Shown here one piece after another: positions 46,332 through 54,154 of a DNA stretch of 64,000 bases. The stretch is from Acidaminococcus sp050873445 (GTDB taxonomy: Bacteria > Bacillota > Negativicutes > Acidaminococcales > Acidaminococcaceae). The notes beneath the pieces were generated by a model. It was not told where the DNA came from and searched no databases. It saw nothing but the letters and a program-made list of their open reading frames with translations. The position numbers were made by a program, and so were the translations under genes. Every line of letters begins with the position of its first letter. The stretch's first letter is position 1. The stretch spans positions 20,551 to 84,550 of the forward strand of contig NZ_JBNMIU010000002.1 in the NCBI RefSeq assembly GCF_050873445.1. Reading direction: 5' to 3'.

Positions 46332-46417
46332 GCGGTTGTGGCGGAAAGGCAGACGCGTCAGCTTGAGGGGCTGGTGAGGGAAACCTCATGCGGGTTCAAG
46401 TCCCGCCAACCGCACCA
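46332..46417 (+). tRNA. tRNA-Leu (GAG)
   Basis: 86 nt including CCA. Acceptor GCGGTTG/CAACCGC; anticodon loop TTGAGGG gives GAG; long variable arm and T-loop as in class II tRNAs. Confidence 0.95.
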
Positions 46418-46465
46418 ACTCATTCTTGAAACGTGAAAGCGTGTCGGACAACAAAAATTACATAT

Positions 46466-46552
46466 GCGGGCATGGCGGAATTGGCAGACGCGCTAGCTTC
46501 AGGAGCTAGTGGGGGCAACCCCGTGGAGGTTCAAGTCCTCTTGCCCGCACCA
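46466..46552 (+). tRNA. tRNA-Leu (CAG), second identical copy
   Basis: The 87-nt sequence is identical to 46212-46298. Two CAG copies fit the heavy use of CTG leucine codons in the surrounding genes. Confidence 0.95.
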
Positions 46553-46564
46553 TTCAAATATTCG

Positions 46565-46596
46565 GAGCATATTGCAAAAGCAATATGCTCTTTTTG
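46565..46596 (+). terminator. Terminator of the tRNA cluster
   Basis: Perfect 11-bp stem GAGCATATTGC/GCAATATGCTC with an AAAA loop, then TTTTTGG. Confidence 0.9.
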
Positions 46597-46689
46597 GTTC
46601 TATAATAAATGTTGGGTCTTGTGGATATTCTGTTCACAGGACCCTTTGTTGCTGCCAGAAGTGAAAAGACCTTTTTGGCGGCAAAAGGC

Positions 46690-46717
46690 TTGACAAACCA
46701 AAGCAAAAGAATAAAAT
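46690..46717 (+). promoter_or_regulatory. Promoter of the tetR-MATE operon
   Basis: Perfect TTGACA (46690-46695) and TAAAAT (46712-46717), spacer 16 bp. Confidence 0.7.
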
Positions 46718-46730
46718 AAATTTTGTTATT

Positions 46731-46746
46731 AATAAACAAGTTTATT
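46731..46746. promoter_or_regulatory. Candidate TetR operator
   Basis: Perfect palindrome AATAAAC-AA-GTTTATT lying just downstream of the predicted transcription start and 18 bp before the TetR gene. This is the expected place for autorepression. Confidence 0.55.
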
Positions 46747-46764
46747 GAAAGAAGCGAATGAACA

Positions 46765-47316
46765 ATGCCTGCAAAAAAACAAATCACAAAAGAAATGATT
46801 CTTGATGCAGCCCTCCAGATACTGATGGAACACGGCATCAAAGCAGTCAATGTAAAAAGCGTTGCTGCCAAGTTGCACTGTTCCACCCAGCCAATCTATC
46901 TGTCCTTTGATAACATGGATGCTTTACGTCAGGAACTGGTTCCGGCTGCTGTGGACAAGTTTACGGAGCTGATGCGGCAGGAGTGCGGTGCAGAACCGGT
47001 ACATCTGTATGGCATCGAGTATGTCCGCTTTGCCAGACAGCAGCCGGAGCTGTTCTGTTTTCTGTTTATGCGTCCACAGGCGTTTTCAGAAATGAAACAT
47101 GTGCTCTGCCCTATTATCGAACAATCTGTCACCGTATTGATGGAACAATACTACATTGATCATGACGCAGCGGACGAACTGTACGATCAGCTCTGGATTC
47201 ACGCGCATGGCATTGCAACCATGATCACCACAAAGTACTGCGATTGGGATATGGATAAGGCAGAGCGGATGCTGGACCGTTGCCAGAAGGCGCTTACAAA
47301 AGGATACGAGGCGTGA
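46765..47316 (+). CDS. TetR/AcrR-family regulator
   Basis: A 183-residue repressor. The N-terminal HTH covers about 8-55 (ITKEMILDAALQILMEHGIK; CSTQPIYLSFDNMDALRQEL). A ligand-binding helical domain follows. It is co-transcribed with the MATE pump 1 bp downstream and presumably represses it. Codon use is less GC-biased than the core genes around it, and it sits directly after a tRNA cluster, both hinting at acquisition. Confidence 0.9.
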   Translation: MPAKKQITKEMILDAALQILMEHGIKAVNVKSVAAKLHCSTQPIYLSFDNMDALRQELVPAAVDKFTELMRQECGAEPVHLYGIEYVRFARQQPELFCFLFMRPQAFSEMKHVLCPIIEQSVTVLMEQYYIDHDAADELYDQLWIHAHGIATMITTKYCDWDMDKAERMLDRCQKALTKGYEA

Positions 47317-47317
47317 A

Positions 47318-48643
47318 ATGTTTTCTAATAAGGATTTGAGGAACCTGATCTTCCCGCTGTTCATTGAACAGTTCCTTTTGATGTTCGTGGGAATCGCAGA
47401 TACTTTTGTGGTCAGTTTTTCCAGTGAAGCAGATGTTTCCGGTGTATCGCTGGTAACCTCTTTCAACACGGTGATGATTTTCCTGTTCACTGCTCTTTCG
47501 GCAGGTGGTGCTGTCATCATCAGCCAATACATCGGCAGTGCAAACCCGAAAATGGCTTCCAGAGCATCCGGACAGCTGCTGACGATTTCCACCCTGATTT
47601 CTGTCATACTGACAGCGTTGATCCTGCTGCTGCGGGCACCGCTCCTGCGGCTTCTCTTTGGCCGGATCGAACCGCATGTCATGGCAGCTTGTGAATCGTA
47701 CTTGTTCATTACTACGCTGTCACTCCCGGCACTGGCTGTTTATGATGCTGGTGCAGCCCTTTGCCGCAGCATCGGAAAGACCAATGTGACCATGTACATC
47801 TCCTTTGTTACGAATATCATCAATGTCATCGGTAACTATATTGGCGTCTTTGGAATGGGTCTGGGAGCTGCTGGTGTGGCATGGCCGTCTTTGATCTCAC
47901 GGACACTTTCCGCCATAGCCGTGACTGCATTCTGCTTTCAGAAGAAAAATGCGGTGCGGTATCATGGAGCGGACATTTTGGCTTGGGATGGCCGTACCCA
48001 GAAGAAAATCCTTGGTATCGCTCTCCCCAACGGTCTGGAAAACGGTGTGCATCAGCTGGTTAAGGTTGCTCTGTCCAGCATGGTTGCTCTGTTCGGCACC
48101 TACCAGATAGCTGCAAACGGTGTTGCACAGAGCATCTGGTCACTGGCTTCTATCATGGGACTGGCCATGGCTCCGGTGTATACTACGGTCATTGGGCAGT
48201 GTATGGGCGCACGGGATATTGATGCCGCTAATTTCTATTTCAAAAAGCTGGACCGCATCACACTGGTGCTTTCCGTTTTGTGGAATGTCTTTGTCTTTGC
48301 CCTGACACCGCTGATCGTGCGGTACTCCGCAATCTCCCCCGAAGCAAAATCGCTGGTTATCTGGCTGGTGCTCATCAATAACATCTTCAACGGACTGGCC
48401 TATCCCTTCGCCGGGAGCCTTGGCAATGGCCTGCGGGCAGCGGGTGACGTAACCTTTACCATGGTGGTTTCTGTTTCACTGACCATCGGGGCACGGCTGC
48501 TTTTTTCGGCCCTGTTCGGCCTGTATCTCGGCTGGGGTGTCATCGGCGTTGCCATCGGTATGAGCATGGACCTTGTGTTCCGTGGAGTGATTTTCATTTG
48601 GCGTTATCAATCGCAGAAGTGGACGCAGTTCCAGCTGATCTGA
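47318..48643 (+). CDS. MATE-family efflux transporter
   Basis: A 441-residue multidrug/toxic-compound extrusion protein with 12 membrane helices in two homologous halves. NLIFPLFIEQFLLMFVGIAD, the conserved LSAGGAVIISQYIGSANPKM and the second-half SIMGLAMAPVYTTVIGQCMG match the family. It exports cationic compounds by Na+ or H+ antiport; the substrate is unknown. It begins one base after the TetR stop. It converges with the WYL regulator, with 11 bp between the stop codons and no clear terminator. Confidence 0.9.
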   Translation: MFSNKDLRNLIFPLFIEQFLLMFVGIADTFVVSFSSEADVSGVSLVTSFNTVMIFLFTALSAGGAVIISQYIGSANPKMASRASGQLLTISTLISVILTALILLLRAPLLRLLFGRIEPHVMAACESYLFITTLSLPALAVYDAGAALCRSIGKTNVTMYISFVTNIINVIGNYIGVFGMGLGAAGVAWPSLISRTLSAIAVTAFCFQKKNAVRYHGADILAWDGRTQKKILGIALPNGLENGVHQLVKVALSSMVALFGTYQIAANGVAQSIWSLASIMGLAMAPVYTTVIGQCMGARDIDAANFYFKKLDRITLVLSVLWNVFVFALTPLIVRYSAISPEAKSLVIWLVLINNIFNGLAYPFAGSLGNGLRAAGDVTFTMVVSVSLTIGARLLFSALFGLYLGWGVIGVAIGMSMDLVFRGVIFIWRYQSQKWTQFQLI

Positions 48644-48654
48644 CCTCGCCCTGG

Positions 48655-49647
48655 TTACTCATACTCTTTCAGCAGTCTCAGTCCTGCTTCCCGCATCCGG
48701 TCCCGCACCCACTGAGGGCCTGTGATTTCCACTCCTTCACCCAGGGCCATGATCCACCCCAGAAACTGGTCGCTCACTTCCACCGGGATAGTGGTAGCCA
48801 CAGCTGTGGGACCTGCGGGGATCAGCATGATGTCTTTGCCGAACCGGTCGATGAAAATCCCGACTTTTTCATTGGATACCTTGATTTCCACCGGCGTCCG
48901 CTGTCCGTTGAACATGCCGAAATGGGTGTCGGCGTACCGGGCGATGTTCAGCTTCCGGAAGGCCGGGTGACCCTGTTGGGGCTGGTCCGGCAGCAGCTGC
49001 AGATTCTTGATCTTATCTACCCGGTAATGGCGGATCTCACGGCTGGGGGCATAGTAGGCCGCCAGATAATAATTCTCGTCCGATAAAATCATCAGCCAGG
49101 GACTCACCTGGAACCAGTTGCCTCCGTTCCGGGGCACCAGATTCTTCTGGGTATCCCATTTCATATAATGGAAGCGCACCTGGATATGCTGGTTGATGGC
49201 CTGGTGCAGTTTGTCCACGGTAGGGTACACGCTGCGGTTCATGGTCTTTACCCGGCCGGTCAGTACGACCTGGCGTTTCAGGCTGTCGGCCTGGTCATCA
49301 CTGACCAGCTGTCCCAGTTTATCGATGAGCTCCTTGGATTTCTTGTCGGAAATGAAACGGGCCGCCTGCACAGAATCCACCAGCAGCTTCAGTTCGGGCA
49401 GTTTGAAGGTCCGGTTTCCCAGATGGTATACGCAGCCCCGGCCGCAGTTGGAGTTGATGATGTCCAGACCATAGTGCCGCAGCTCCTGGAAATCGGCATA
49501 CAGGGTCTTCCGGTCAGCATTGACGCCTCTGGCCTGCAGTTTGTCCATGATTTCCGCAAGACTCAGGCAATGGTCATCGTCCGTTTCCTTTTCAAAGATA
49601 TCCTTCAGATACAGCATTTTCAGTTTCTGGTTGAGCCCTTTTGTCAT
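48655..49647 (-). CDS. WYL-domain transcriptional regulator
   Basis: A 330-residue YafY-type regulator. The N-terminal winged HTH covers about 1-70 (LSLAEIMDKLQARGVNADRK). The WYL domain covers about 135-225 (FQVSPWLMILSDENYYLAAY, IRHYRVDKIKNL). The C-terminal WCX extension runs to the end (PQWVRDRMREAGLRLLKEYE). WYL domains sense ligands, often nucleic acids or nucleotides, and many control defence genes. No defence gene is next to it, so the regulon is unknown. Start ATG 49647 with GGAGGCC upstream. Confidence 0.88.
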   Translation of the reverse strand: MTKGLNQKLKMLYLKDIFEKETDDDHCLSLAEIMDKLQARGVNADRKTLYADFQELRHYGLDIINSNCGRGCVYHLGNRTFKLPELKLLVDSVQAARFISDKKSKELIDKLGQLVSDDQADSLKRQVVLTGRVKTMNRSVYPTVDKLHQAINQHIQVRFHYMKWDTQKNLVPRNGGNWFQVSPWLMILSDENYYLAAYYAPSREIRHYRVDKIKNLQLLPDQPQQGHPAFRKLNIARYADTHFGMFNGQRTPVEIKVSNEKVGIFIDRFGKDIMLIPAGPTAVATTIPVEVSDQFLGWIMALGEGVEITGPQWVRDRMREAGLRLLKEYE

Positions 49648-49743
49648 GATGATGGCCTCCTTGGCAGTTCCTTCCGTTTTGTAACTTTTTCATCTTTTTT
49701 TCCGTCCTGCCCACAGGAAAAACAATTGCAGGGGTGCTTTCTG

Positions 49744-49772
49744 TTGCACGGACAGGGAGAACATGATACTAT
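49744..49772 (+). promoter_or_regulatory. pgi promoter
   Basis: TTGCAC (49744-49749) and TACTAT (49767-49772) with extended TG, spacer 17 bp, about 80 bp before pgi. Confidence 0.45.
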
Positions 49773-49853
49773 AAAAATTATACTATGAGATTATTATAGG
49801 ATAAACAGCGAATCGATTGCAAAAAAATGGGAACAAAAGGAGTATGACCTGCC

Positions 49854-51275
49854 ATGAAGCAAAAAATCACATTGCCTTCCGGCTTTTCTTTTGATGGAAC
49901 CAATATGTTGGGTGAAGGCCGGATCACAGAGCAGGAATTGCACCAGCTGGCACCTCGTATCGCCCAGGCCGCAGCGGCCGTGGATGAGATCCGCCGCACC
50001 GGAAAGGCCAAAAACCATTTGTCCAAGGATGGGAAACCAGAACCTGTCTATTTTCCCCGGCTTCCCTATCTCGGAGACCATTTTCCCAATACGCCCGGAC
50101 TGCTGGAGGAATTGAAGGCATTCGGGGAATCCGTACGTCAGAACCAGGATGTGGTGATTTTCTGCGGCGTGGGCGGTTCCTACCTGGGCGGAAAAGTGCT
50201 GTACGACTGCGCCAACAGTGAATTCTGGCCCCGTCGGTCTGGTCAGGGACCTTCTATTTTTTTCACCGGCAACAATGTGGATTCGGAAGATATGATCGAA
50301 ATCCAGGAATGGCTGGAAGCCCTGGCCCAAAATAAAAGTCCGCTGAAGGTACTCCTGGTGCCCATTTCCAAATCCGGCACCACTATGGAGCCCACTACAG
50401 CATTCCTGTATTTCTATGAATATCTGTCCAGGCGGTCCGACCGGTTTGAGGTCTGTGGGGCCGTGGTTACGGACAAGTTGCTGGAAAGAGGGCCCCTGAA
50501 CCGCATCGCCCGGAAATTCAACTGGCCCGTGTTCGACGTGCCCGTGGGCATTGGCGGACGGTTCAGCGTGCTGTCCACTCCCGGACTGGTGGTGGGGGCC
50601 GTGCTGGGCATGGATCTGCCGGAACTGCTCCGGGGCGCCCGGGATATGGACGAGGCCTGCAGGTCTGCGGATATCAGGACCAATCCGGCCCTGTTCAACG
50701 CCACTCTGAAATATGTGGCCGCCGCTGATCATGGCGCTACCATCGAAATAATCATGCCCTACGCCATGCGGCTGAAGGGCCTTGGTGAATGGTATGTGCA
50801 GCTGCTGGCGGAATCCCTGGGCAAACGGAACAACAGGGAAGGGAAGACCGTATTCTATGGCCGTACCCCGGTGGCAGCTGTCGGCACCACGGATATGCAC
50901 GCCCAGACCCAGATGCACCAGGAGGGACGCCGGGACAAGGTGGTGCAGTTCCTGTTCGTGGAAAGCTGGAAGGGAAAGCTGACCATCCATAATCCCTTCC
51001 CGGAAATCACCGAATACCAGGGTTATGAAGGACTGGATGCGGCCGATGCCCTGCAGGCCGCCATGGAAGCCAACGAAGAGGCACTGAGCAGCGACAACCG
51101 GCTGAACGCCCTGTATACTCTGCCTGAGCTTAACGAATATACACTGGGCCAGCTGTTCTACTTCCTGATGCTCAGCATCACCTACGAAGGAGAACTGGCT
51201 GATGTGGATGCCTACGATCAGCCTGGCGTGGAGATTTACAAGCGGATCATGAAGGAGAAACTGAAAAAGAAATAA
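49854..51275 (+). CDS. pgi: Glucose-6-phosphate isomerase
   Basis: A 473-residue glycolytic/gluconeogenic isomerase. The sugar-phosphate site is VPISKSGTTMEPTTAFLYF near residue 165; VGIGGRFSVLSTPG and YGRTPVAAVGTTDMHAQTQM are typical of the bacterial family. AAAGGAG lies upstream of ATG 49854. Together with glpX it completes the upper gluconeogenic branch. Confidence 0.95.
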   Translation: MKQKITLPSGFSFDGTNMLGEGRITEQELHQLAPRIAQAAAAVDEIRRTGKAKNHLSKDGKPEPVYFPRLPYLGDHFPNTPGLLEELKAFGESVRQNQDVVIFCGVGGSYLGGKVLYDCANSEFWPRRSGQGPSIFFTGNNVDSEDMIEIQEWLEALAQNKSPLKVLLVPISKSGTTMEPTTAFLYFYEYLSRRSDRFEVCGAVVTDKLLERGPLNRIARKFNWPVFDVPVGIGGRFSVLSTPGLVVGAVLGMDLPELLRGARDMDEACRSADIRTNPALFNATLKYVAAADHGATIEIIMPYAMRLKGLGEWYVQLLAESLGKRNNREGKTVFYGRTPVAAVGTTDMHAQTQMHQEGRRDKVVQFLFVESWKGKLTIHNPFPEITEYQGYEGLDAADALQAAMEANEEALSSDNRLNALYTLPELNEYTLGQLFYFLMLSITYEGELADVDAYDQPGVEIYKRIMKEKLKKK

Positions 51276-51280
51276 GTCAG

Positions 51281-51316
51281 TTGCCGATGGTGAAAATTAC
51301 CATCGGCAATTTTTCG
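51281..51316 (+). terminator. pgi terminator
   Basis: TTGCCGATGGT pairs with ACCATCGGCAA, then TTTTTCG. Confidence 0.9.
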
Positions 51317-51411
51317 AAAGAGAAAACAGTCAGGCCACAGAAGGGCACTACCCACTAACCACTGAAAATAAAAGGGGCTGTAACTGCGGAGTTGTTCCGC
51401 ATTATAAATCA

Positions 51412-51513
51412 TGCGGTCATTCCCTGTCCTGCCAAGATGTCTGCCCTGCACACATTCCCATTGAAGAGCTGCTGGCGTACAGCAATGCCATTGCTGTTTG
51501 GCATAAAACGTAA
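51412..51513 (+). pseudogene. Remnant of a 4Fe-4S protein C-terminus
   Basis: The frame reads CGHSLSCQDVCPAHIPIEEL and continues ELLAYSNAIAVWHKT to a TAA. The C-x5-C-x3-CP pattern with IPI is like the C-terminal ferredoxin-type end of aldo/keto reductases or similar Fe-S enzymes. No start codon or upstream gene remains; a hairpin of the TGCGGA/TCCGCA type precedes it. Regarded as debris of a deleted gene at the left edge of the AT-rich island. Confidence 0.4.
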
Positions 51514-51670
51514 TGGATGCCATACATGATGTTTCTTTTATGAGTTGGCGATTCGTACTGTAATACAAATAAGTAGTGTACTATATATAAAAAATGCCTG
51601 TAAATTAGTGAAATTCTTGCGATTGTCAACAGTATATGCTTATGTATCTATAATATCATTTTTATAAGGA
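51514..51670. other. AT-rich intergenic stretch, no gene seen
   Basis: About 160 bp of low GC content between the Fe-S remnant and the riboswitch promoter. No open frame with a ribosome binding site and no strong hairpin were seen. Confidence 0.5.
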
Positions 51671-51699
51671 TAGACAAATAAATATTTATATCTTATAAT
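51671..51699 (+). promoter_or_regulatory. Promoter of the riboswitch-GGDEF unit
   Basis: TAGACA (51671-51676) and a perfect TATAAT (51694-51699) with an exact 17-bp spacer, immediately upstream of the aptamer. Confidence 0.75.
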
Positions 51700-51702
51700 G
51701 AA

Positions 51703-51778
51703 GGTACAATTCAGCAAACCTGGAGAAATCCAGCAATGCAAAACTATCAGGGCCTATCATATGGCAGCCAGTTGCACC
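51703..51778 (+). ncRNA. Cyclic di-GMP-I (GEMM-I) riboswitch aptamer
   Basis: The stretch matches the GEMM-I consensus in order: GCAAACC (51714-51720), P2 stem CTGG/CCAG capped by AGAAAT, GCAAAACTAT in place of GCAAAGCTAT, AGGGCCTA (51749-51756), then ATGGCAGCCAGTTGC (51761-51775). P1 forms between GGTACAA (51703-51709) and TTGCACC (51772-51778) with one mismatch. The linker CAAT replaces the usual GAC between P2 and GCAAA, so ligand affinity may differ from canonical members. It controls a diguanylate cyclase gene, giving a direct feedback loop on c-di-GMP. Confidence 0.8.
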
Positions 51779-51810
51779 GGATAAAACATTGTACAACTTC
51801 ATTATATCTA

Positions 51811-51854
51811 AAAACAGTAGCTGTTCACGAGGGCAAACAGGTGCTGTTTTTTTT
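51811..51854 (+). terminator. Riboswitch expression platform terminator
   Basis: AAAACAGTAGCTGTT (51811-51825) pairs with AACAGGTGCTGTTTT (51836-51850; one G-G mismatch and one G-U), followed by a run of T. It lies between the aptamer and the GGDEF start, so it can stop transcription before the gene. ATTGTAC (51788-51794) is complementary to GTACAAT in the 5' P1 strand and may form the competing fold. Confidence 0.7.
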
Positions 51855-51876
51855 ACTTGCGCGGAAAGATTTCACT

Positions 51877-53556
51877 ATGAAAAAACGAAAGAAACGAATA
51901 TGGAGCCTGCAAAATAAATTTGTCCTGATTATTACGGGAACGACACTTATCTTAACGTTATTTTTAGGCTTCTTGAATCTGCAAACTGTCAATCACACCT
52001 CCAGTACCATTGCCAGAATGAGCTTGAACTGGCAAGCCCAGCGGGCGGCAGAACCGCTGCAGGCTGCCTTGACGTATTCCAGCAATATTCTGCTTACCAT
52101 GTCTCACGCGTTAGAAGATAATGTGCAAGATTCAAACACCCTCAAGGATGCCAGCTTCCGTCACGAACTCAAGCAGCATCTGGCACATCAATTTGCGCTG
52201 ACGGCTGACGCATCTTCTACTATTTATGGCTTTTTTATTTTGTTTAATCCGGCCATAGCCGGTCAAGACGGTTTTTGGTATACGCGGAATCCGGAAACAA
52301 ATCAGTATACCCTCCATTCTCTGGCAGAAACCCAAAAATTCTTTTATGACACAGACTATTGGAACTCCTGGTTCAGCAAGGCCTTGTCACAGCAAAAGCC
52401 GTATTGGCGAGATCCCTACATTTCTCCGATGGACGGCATTCGGAAGATTGCCTATATCGTGCCGGTCTACTCTCAGGGAAAACTTATCGCAGTCATGGGA
52501 TTCAGCATTCGGATGCAGCTGCTGATCGATAAAATCGAACTGAACAGCCTATATGACAACAGTTATGCCGTGTTGTTTTCTGACGATGGTAAGCTATATT
52601 ACCACCCTGACTACCCCAATGGTAATTTTTCCTCGGACTTGGGAGATTTTGGCTTGGATCCCTACGCAAAGACGCTGAAAGGGCGGGATTCCAACGACTA
52701 TCTTCTCTCCTATTATTACAAAAAAGAACCGCGAAAGATGGCCTTTAAGACACTATACAACGGCATGAATTTCGGTGTACCCGCACCGGAAACATCCCTG
52801 TATGCCGAACGGACCCGCACGATGATATTCATGGCTTTCTTGATATTCTGCTTCGTACTGATTGTCACAAGTATTGCCATCGTCTTAGCCAACCAAATCG
52901 CCGTCCCGCTAAAGGCGATTGATGCGGCAGCCAAGCGAATCGGCGAAGGAAGCTACGATCAGCCGCTGCCCATTACCCACAATGATGAGCTGGGCGAATT
53001 GTCCCAAAACATGAACCGGACCATGGGCAAAATGAAAACCATGGTGCAGCAACTGGAAACGTTGGCACTCGAAGACAAATTGACCAAAGTAGGAAACAAT
53101 ACGGCGTATGAACAGCAAGTCACGGAAATCAATCAGCGTATGGCAGCGCGAGATCCCAACCTCGTTTTCAGCGTGCTGATGATAGACGTAAATGGCATGA
53201 AAGGCATCAACGACCAGTTTGGCCATACCATGGGCAACGAACTGCTCCGCCACACCGTCCAGTTCATTCGCACGACCTATGCGTACAGCCCTATCTTCCG
53301 CATCGGCGGCGATGAATTTCTTGTCTTGGTAACGGGTAAAGATTATCAAAACCGCTTTGCGCTGTTAGAGAAGCTGACTCCTTACAGCCAAAAACGAAAC
53401 TATCAGCAAGAGCGTCCTTGGGAACAACTGGCATTTGCCGTCGGCATGAGCGATTACCTCCCAGAAACGGATACGACTTACCAGGAAATCTTTCTCCGCG
53501 CCGATGCCGCTATGTACCAAAACAAAAAATCCGTTGAAGGAAAAAACATGCGCTGA
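51877..53556 (+). CDS. Membrane diguanylate cyclase (sensor-HAMP-GGDEF)
   Basis: A 559-residue protein that should make c-di-GMP from two GTP. Layout: basic N-terminus, membrane helix about 15-34, extracytoplasmic sensor of Cache type about 35-312, membrane helix about 314-336 (FLIFCFVLIVTSIAIVLANQ), HAMP linker about 337-390, GGDEF domain about 395-555. The active site is intact, GGDEF at 477-481 with LEDKLTKVGNNTAYEQ at its start. The product-inhibition I-site RxxD is absent (Tyr and Ser at those positions). The start is ATG 51877 (MKKRKKRIW); the frame open from 51736 runs through the riboswitch and is not coding. GC content is lower than in the flanking core genes, suggesting transfer. 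Confidence 0.88.
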   Translation: MKKRKKRIWSLQNKFVLIITGTTLILTLFLGFLNLQTVNHTSSTIARMSLNWQAQRAAEPLQAALTYSSNILLTMSHALEDNVQDSNTLKDASFRHELKQHLAHQFALTADASSTIYGFFILFNPAIAGQDGFWYTRNPETNQYTLHSLAETQKFFYDTDYWNSWFSKALSQQKPYWRDPYISPMDGIRKIAYIVPVYSQGKLIAVMGFSIRMQLLIDKIELNSLYDNSYAVLFSDDGKLYYHPDYPNGNFSSDLGDFGLDPYAKTLKGRDSNDYLLSYYYKKEPRKMAFKTLYNGMNFGVPAPETSLYAERTRTMIFMAFLIFCFVLIVTSIAIVLANQIAVPLKAIDAAAKRIGEGSYDQPLPITHNDELGELSQNMNRTMGKMKTMVQQLETLALEDKLTKVGNNTAYEQQVTEINQRMAARDPNLVFSVLMIDVNGMKGINDQFGHTMGNELLRHTVQFIRTTYAYSPIFRIGGDEFLVLVTGKDYQNRFALLEKLTPYSQKRNYQQERPWEQLAFAVGMSDYLPETDTTYQEIFLRADAAMYQNKKSVEGKNMR

Positions 53557-53636
53557 CCTATAAAGTTAGATTTAACGTTCCTGACATCTGCTTTGCCGGC
53601 AGATATCTGCATGGCCAGTATAAGCATGCGATACCC

Positions 53637-53686
53637 AAAACGACCAGCAAGTTATCTTCATCGAATTACTTGCTGGTCGTTTTTTA
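53637..53686 (+). terminator. Terminator of the GGDEF gene
   Basis: AAAACGACCAGCAAGT pairs with ACTTGCTGGTCGTTTT (about 16 bp, large loop), followed by TTTTAA. Confidence 0.85.
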
Positions 53687-53696
53687 ATGCTATGTG

Positions 53697-53893
53697 TTAG
53701 GGTACTGCTGCTATAGATAGGTTTTGCAAAATCTGGGCAATATCTGCATTGATGCAAATGGAACGCTCCTCGATTTCCGGCGGACAGGCAGCCTGTCCCT
53801 GATTGATGCAGGCATACACTGCATGGGAAATTTTCGCTGTCATGCGCCAAAAAGGGTACTTAATAATGACGGGGTTGTAACATAATAACCTCA
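53697..53893 (-). pseudogene. C-terminal fragment of a SIR2-family (SirTM-like) deacetylase
   Basis: The minus-strand frame reads NPVIIKYPFWRMTAKISHAV, then INQGQAACPPEIEERSICIN and ends a few residues later. This resembles the end of the sirtuins linked to macrodomain proteins in firmicutes. The Rossmann fold and catalytic His are absent, no start codon or ribosome binding site is seen, and the surrounding sequence is AT-rich. Taken as a decayed remnant. The family call rests on recalled motifs only. Confidence 0.4.
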
Positions 53894-54102
53894 TCAAAAA
53901 AACGGGTTCAATATTAAGAAGATACCAGAGCCGCCGAGCTAATAATAGACTGCAAAACACTATTTAGAAAAAGAAAAAACGCATACGGTAGCCTGCTAAA
54001 AAAGAGAAAAACAGCAAGGCTTATTAAAGTGCGCCTAAAAACTATAGCTGGTAATTTTTCAGAAAAATAAAAAATGTCAGCTGCTACTTTAATTATAGGA
54101 AG
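53894..54102. other. AT-rich intergenic remnant
   Basis: No start codon with a ribosome binding site and no recognisable protein on either strand. It probably belongs to the same decayed island. Confidence 0.5.
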
Positions 54103-54154
54103 AAAGGGGCTGCAACAAAATGGGCGAAAATGCTCATTTTGTTGCAGCCCCTTT
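54103..54154. terminator. Very long symmetrical terminator
   Basis: Perfect 20-bp stem (54103-54122 with 54135-54154; core GGGGCTGCAACAAAATG) with A/T runs on both sides. It ends the minus-strand transglycosylase gene and closes the GGDEF island from the other side. Confidence 0.9.

Noticed and set aside
46218..46693. Two short frames over the tRNA genes
   Set aside because: They are translations of tRNA sequence.
51826..51840. GGGCAAAC in the loop of the terminator before the GGDEF gene, resembling the 5' part of a second c-di-GMP aptamer
   Set aside because: No matching downstream GCAAAG core or P1 partner follows; it is better explained as the terminator loop.
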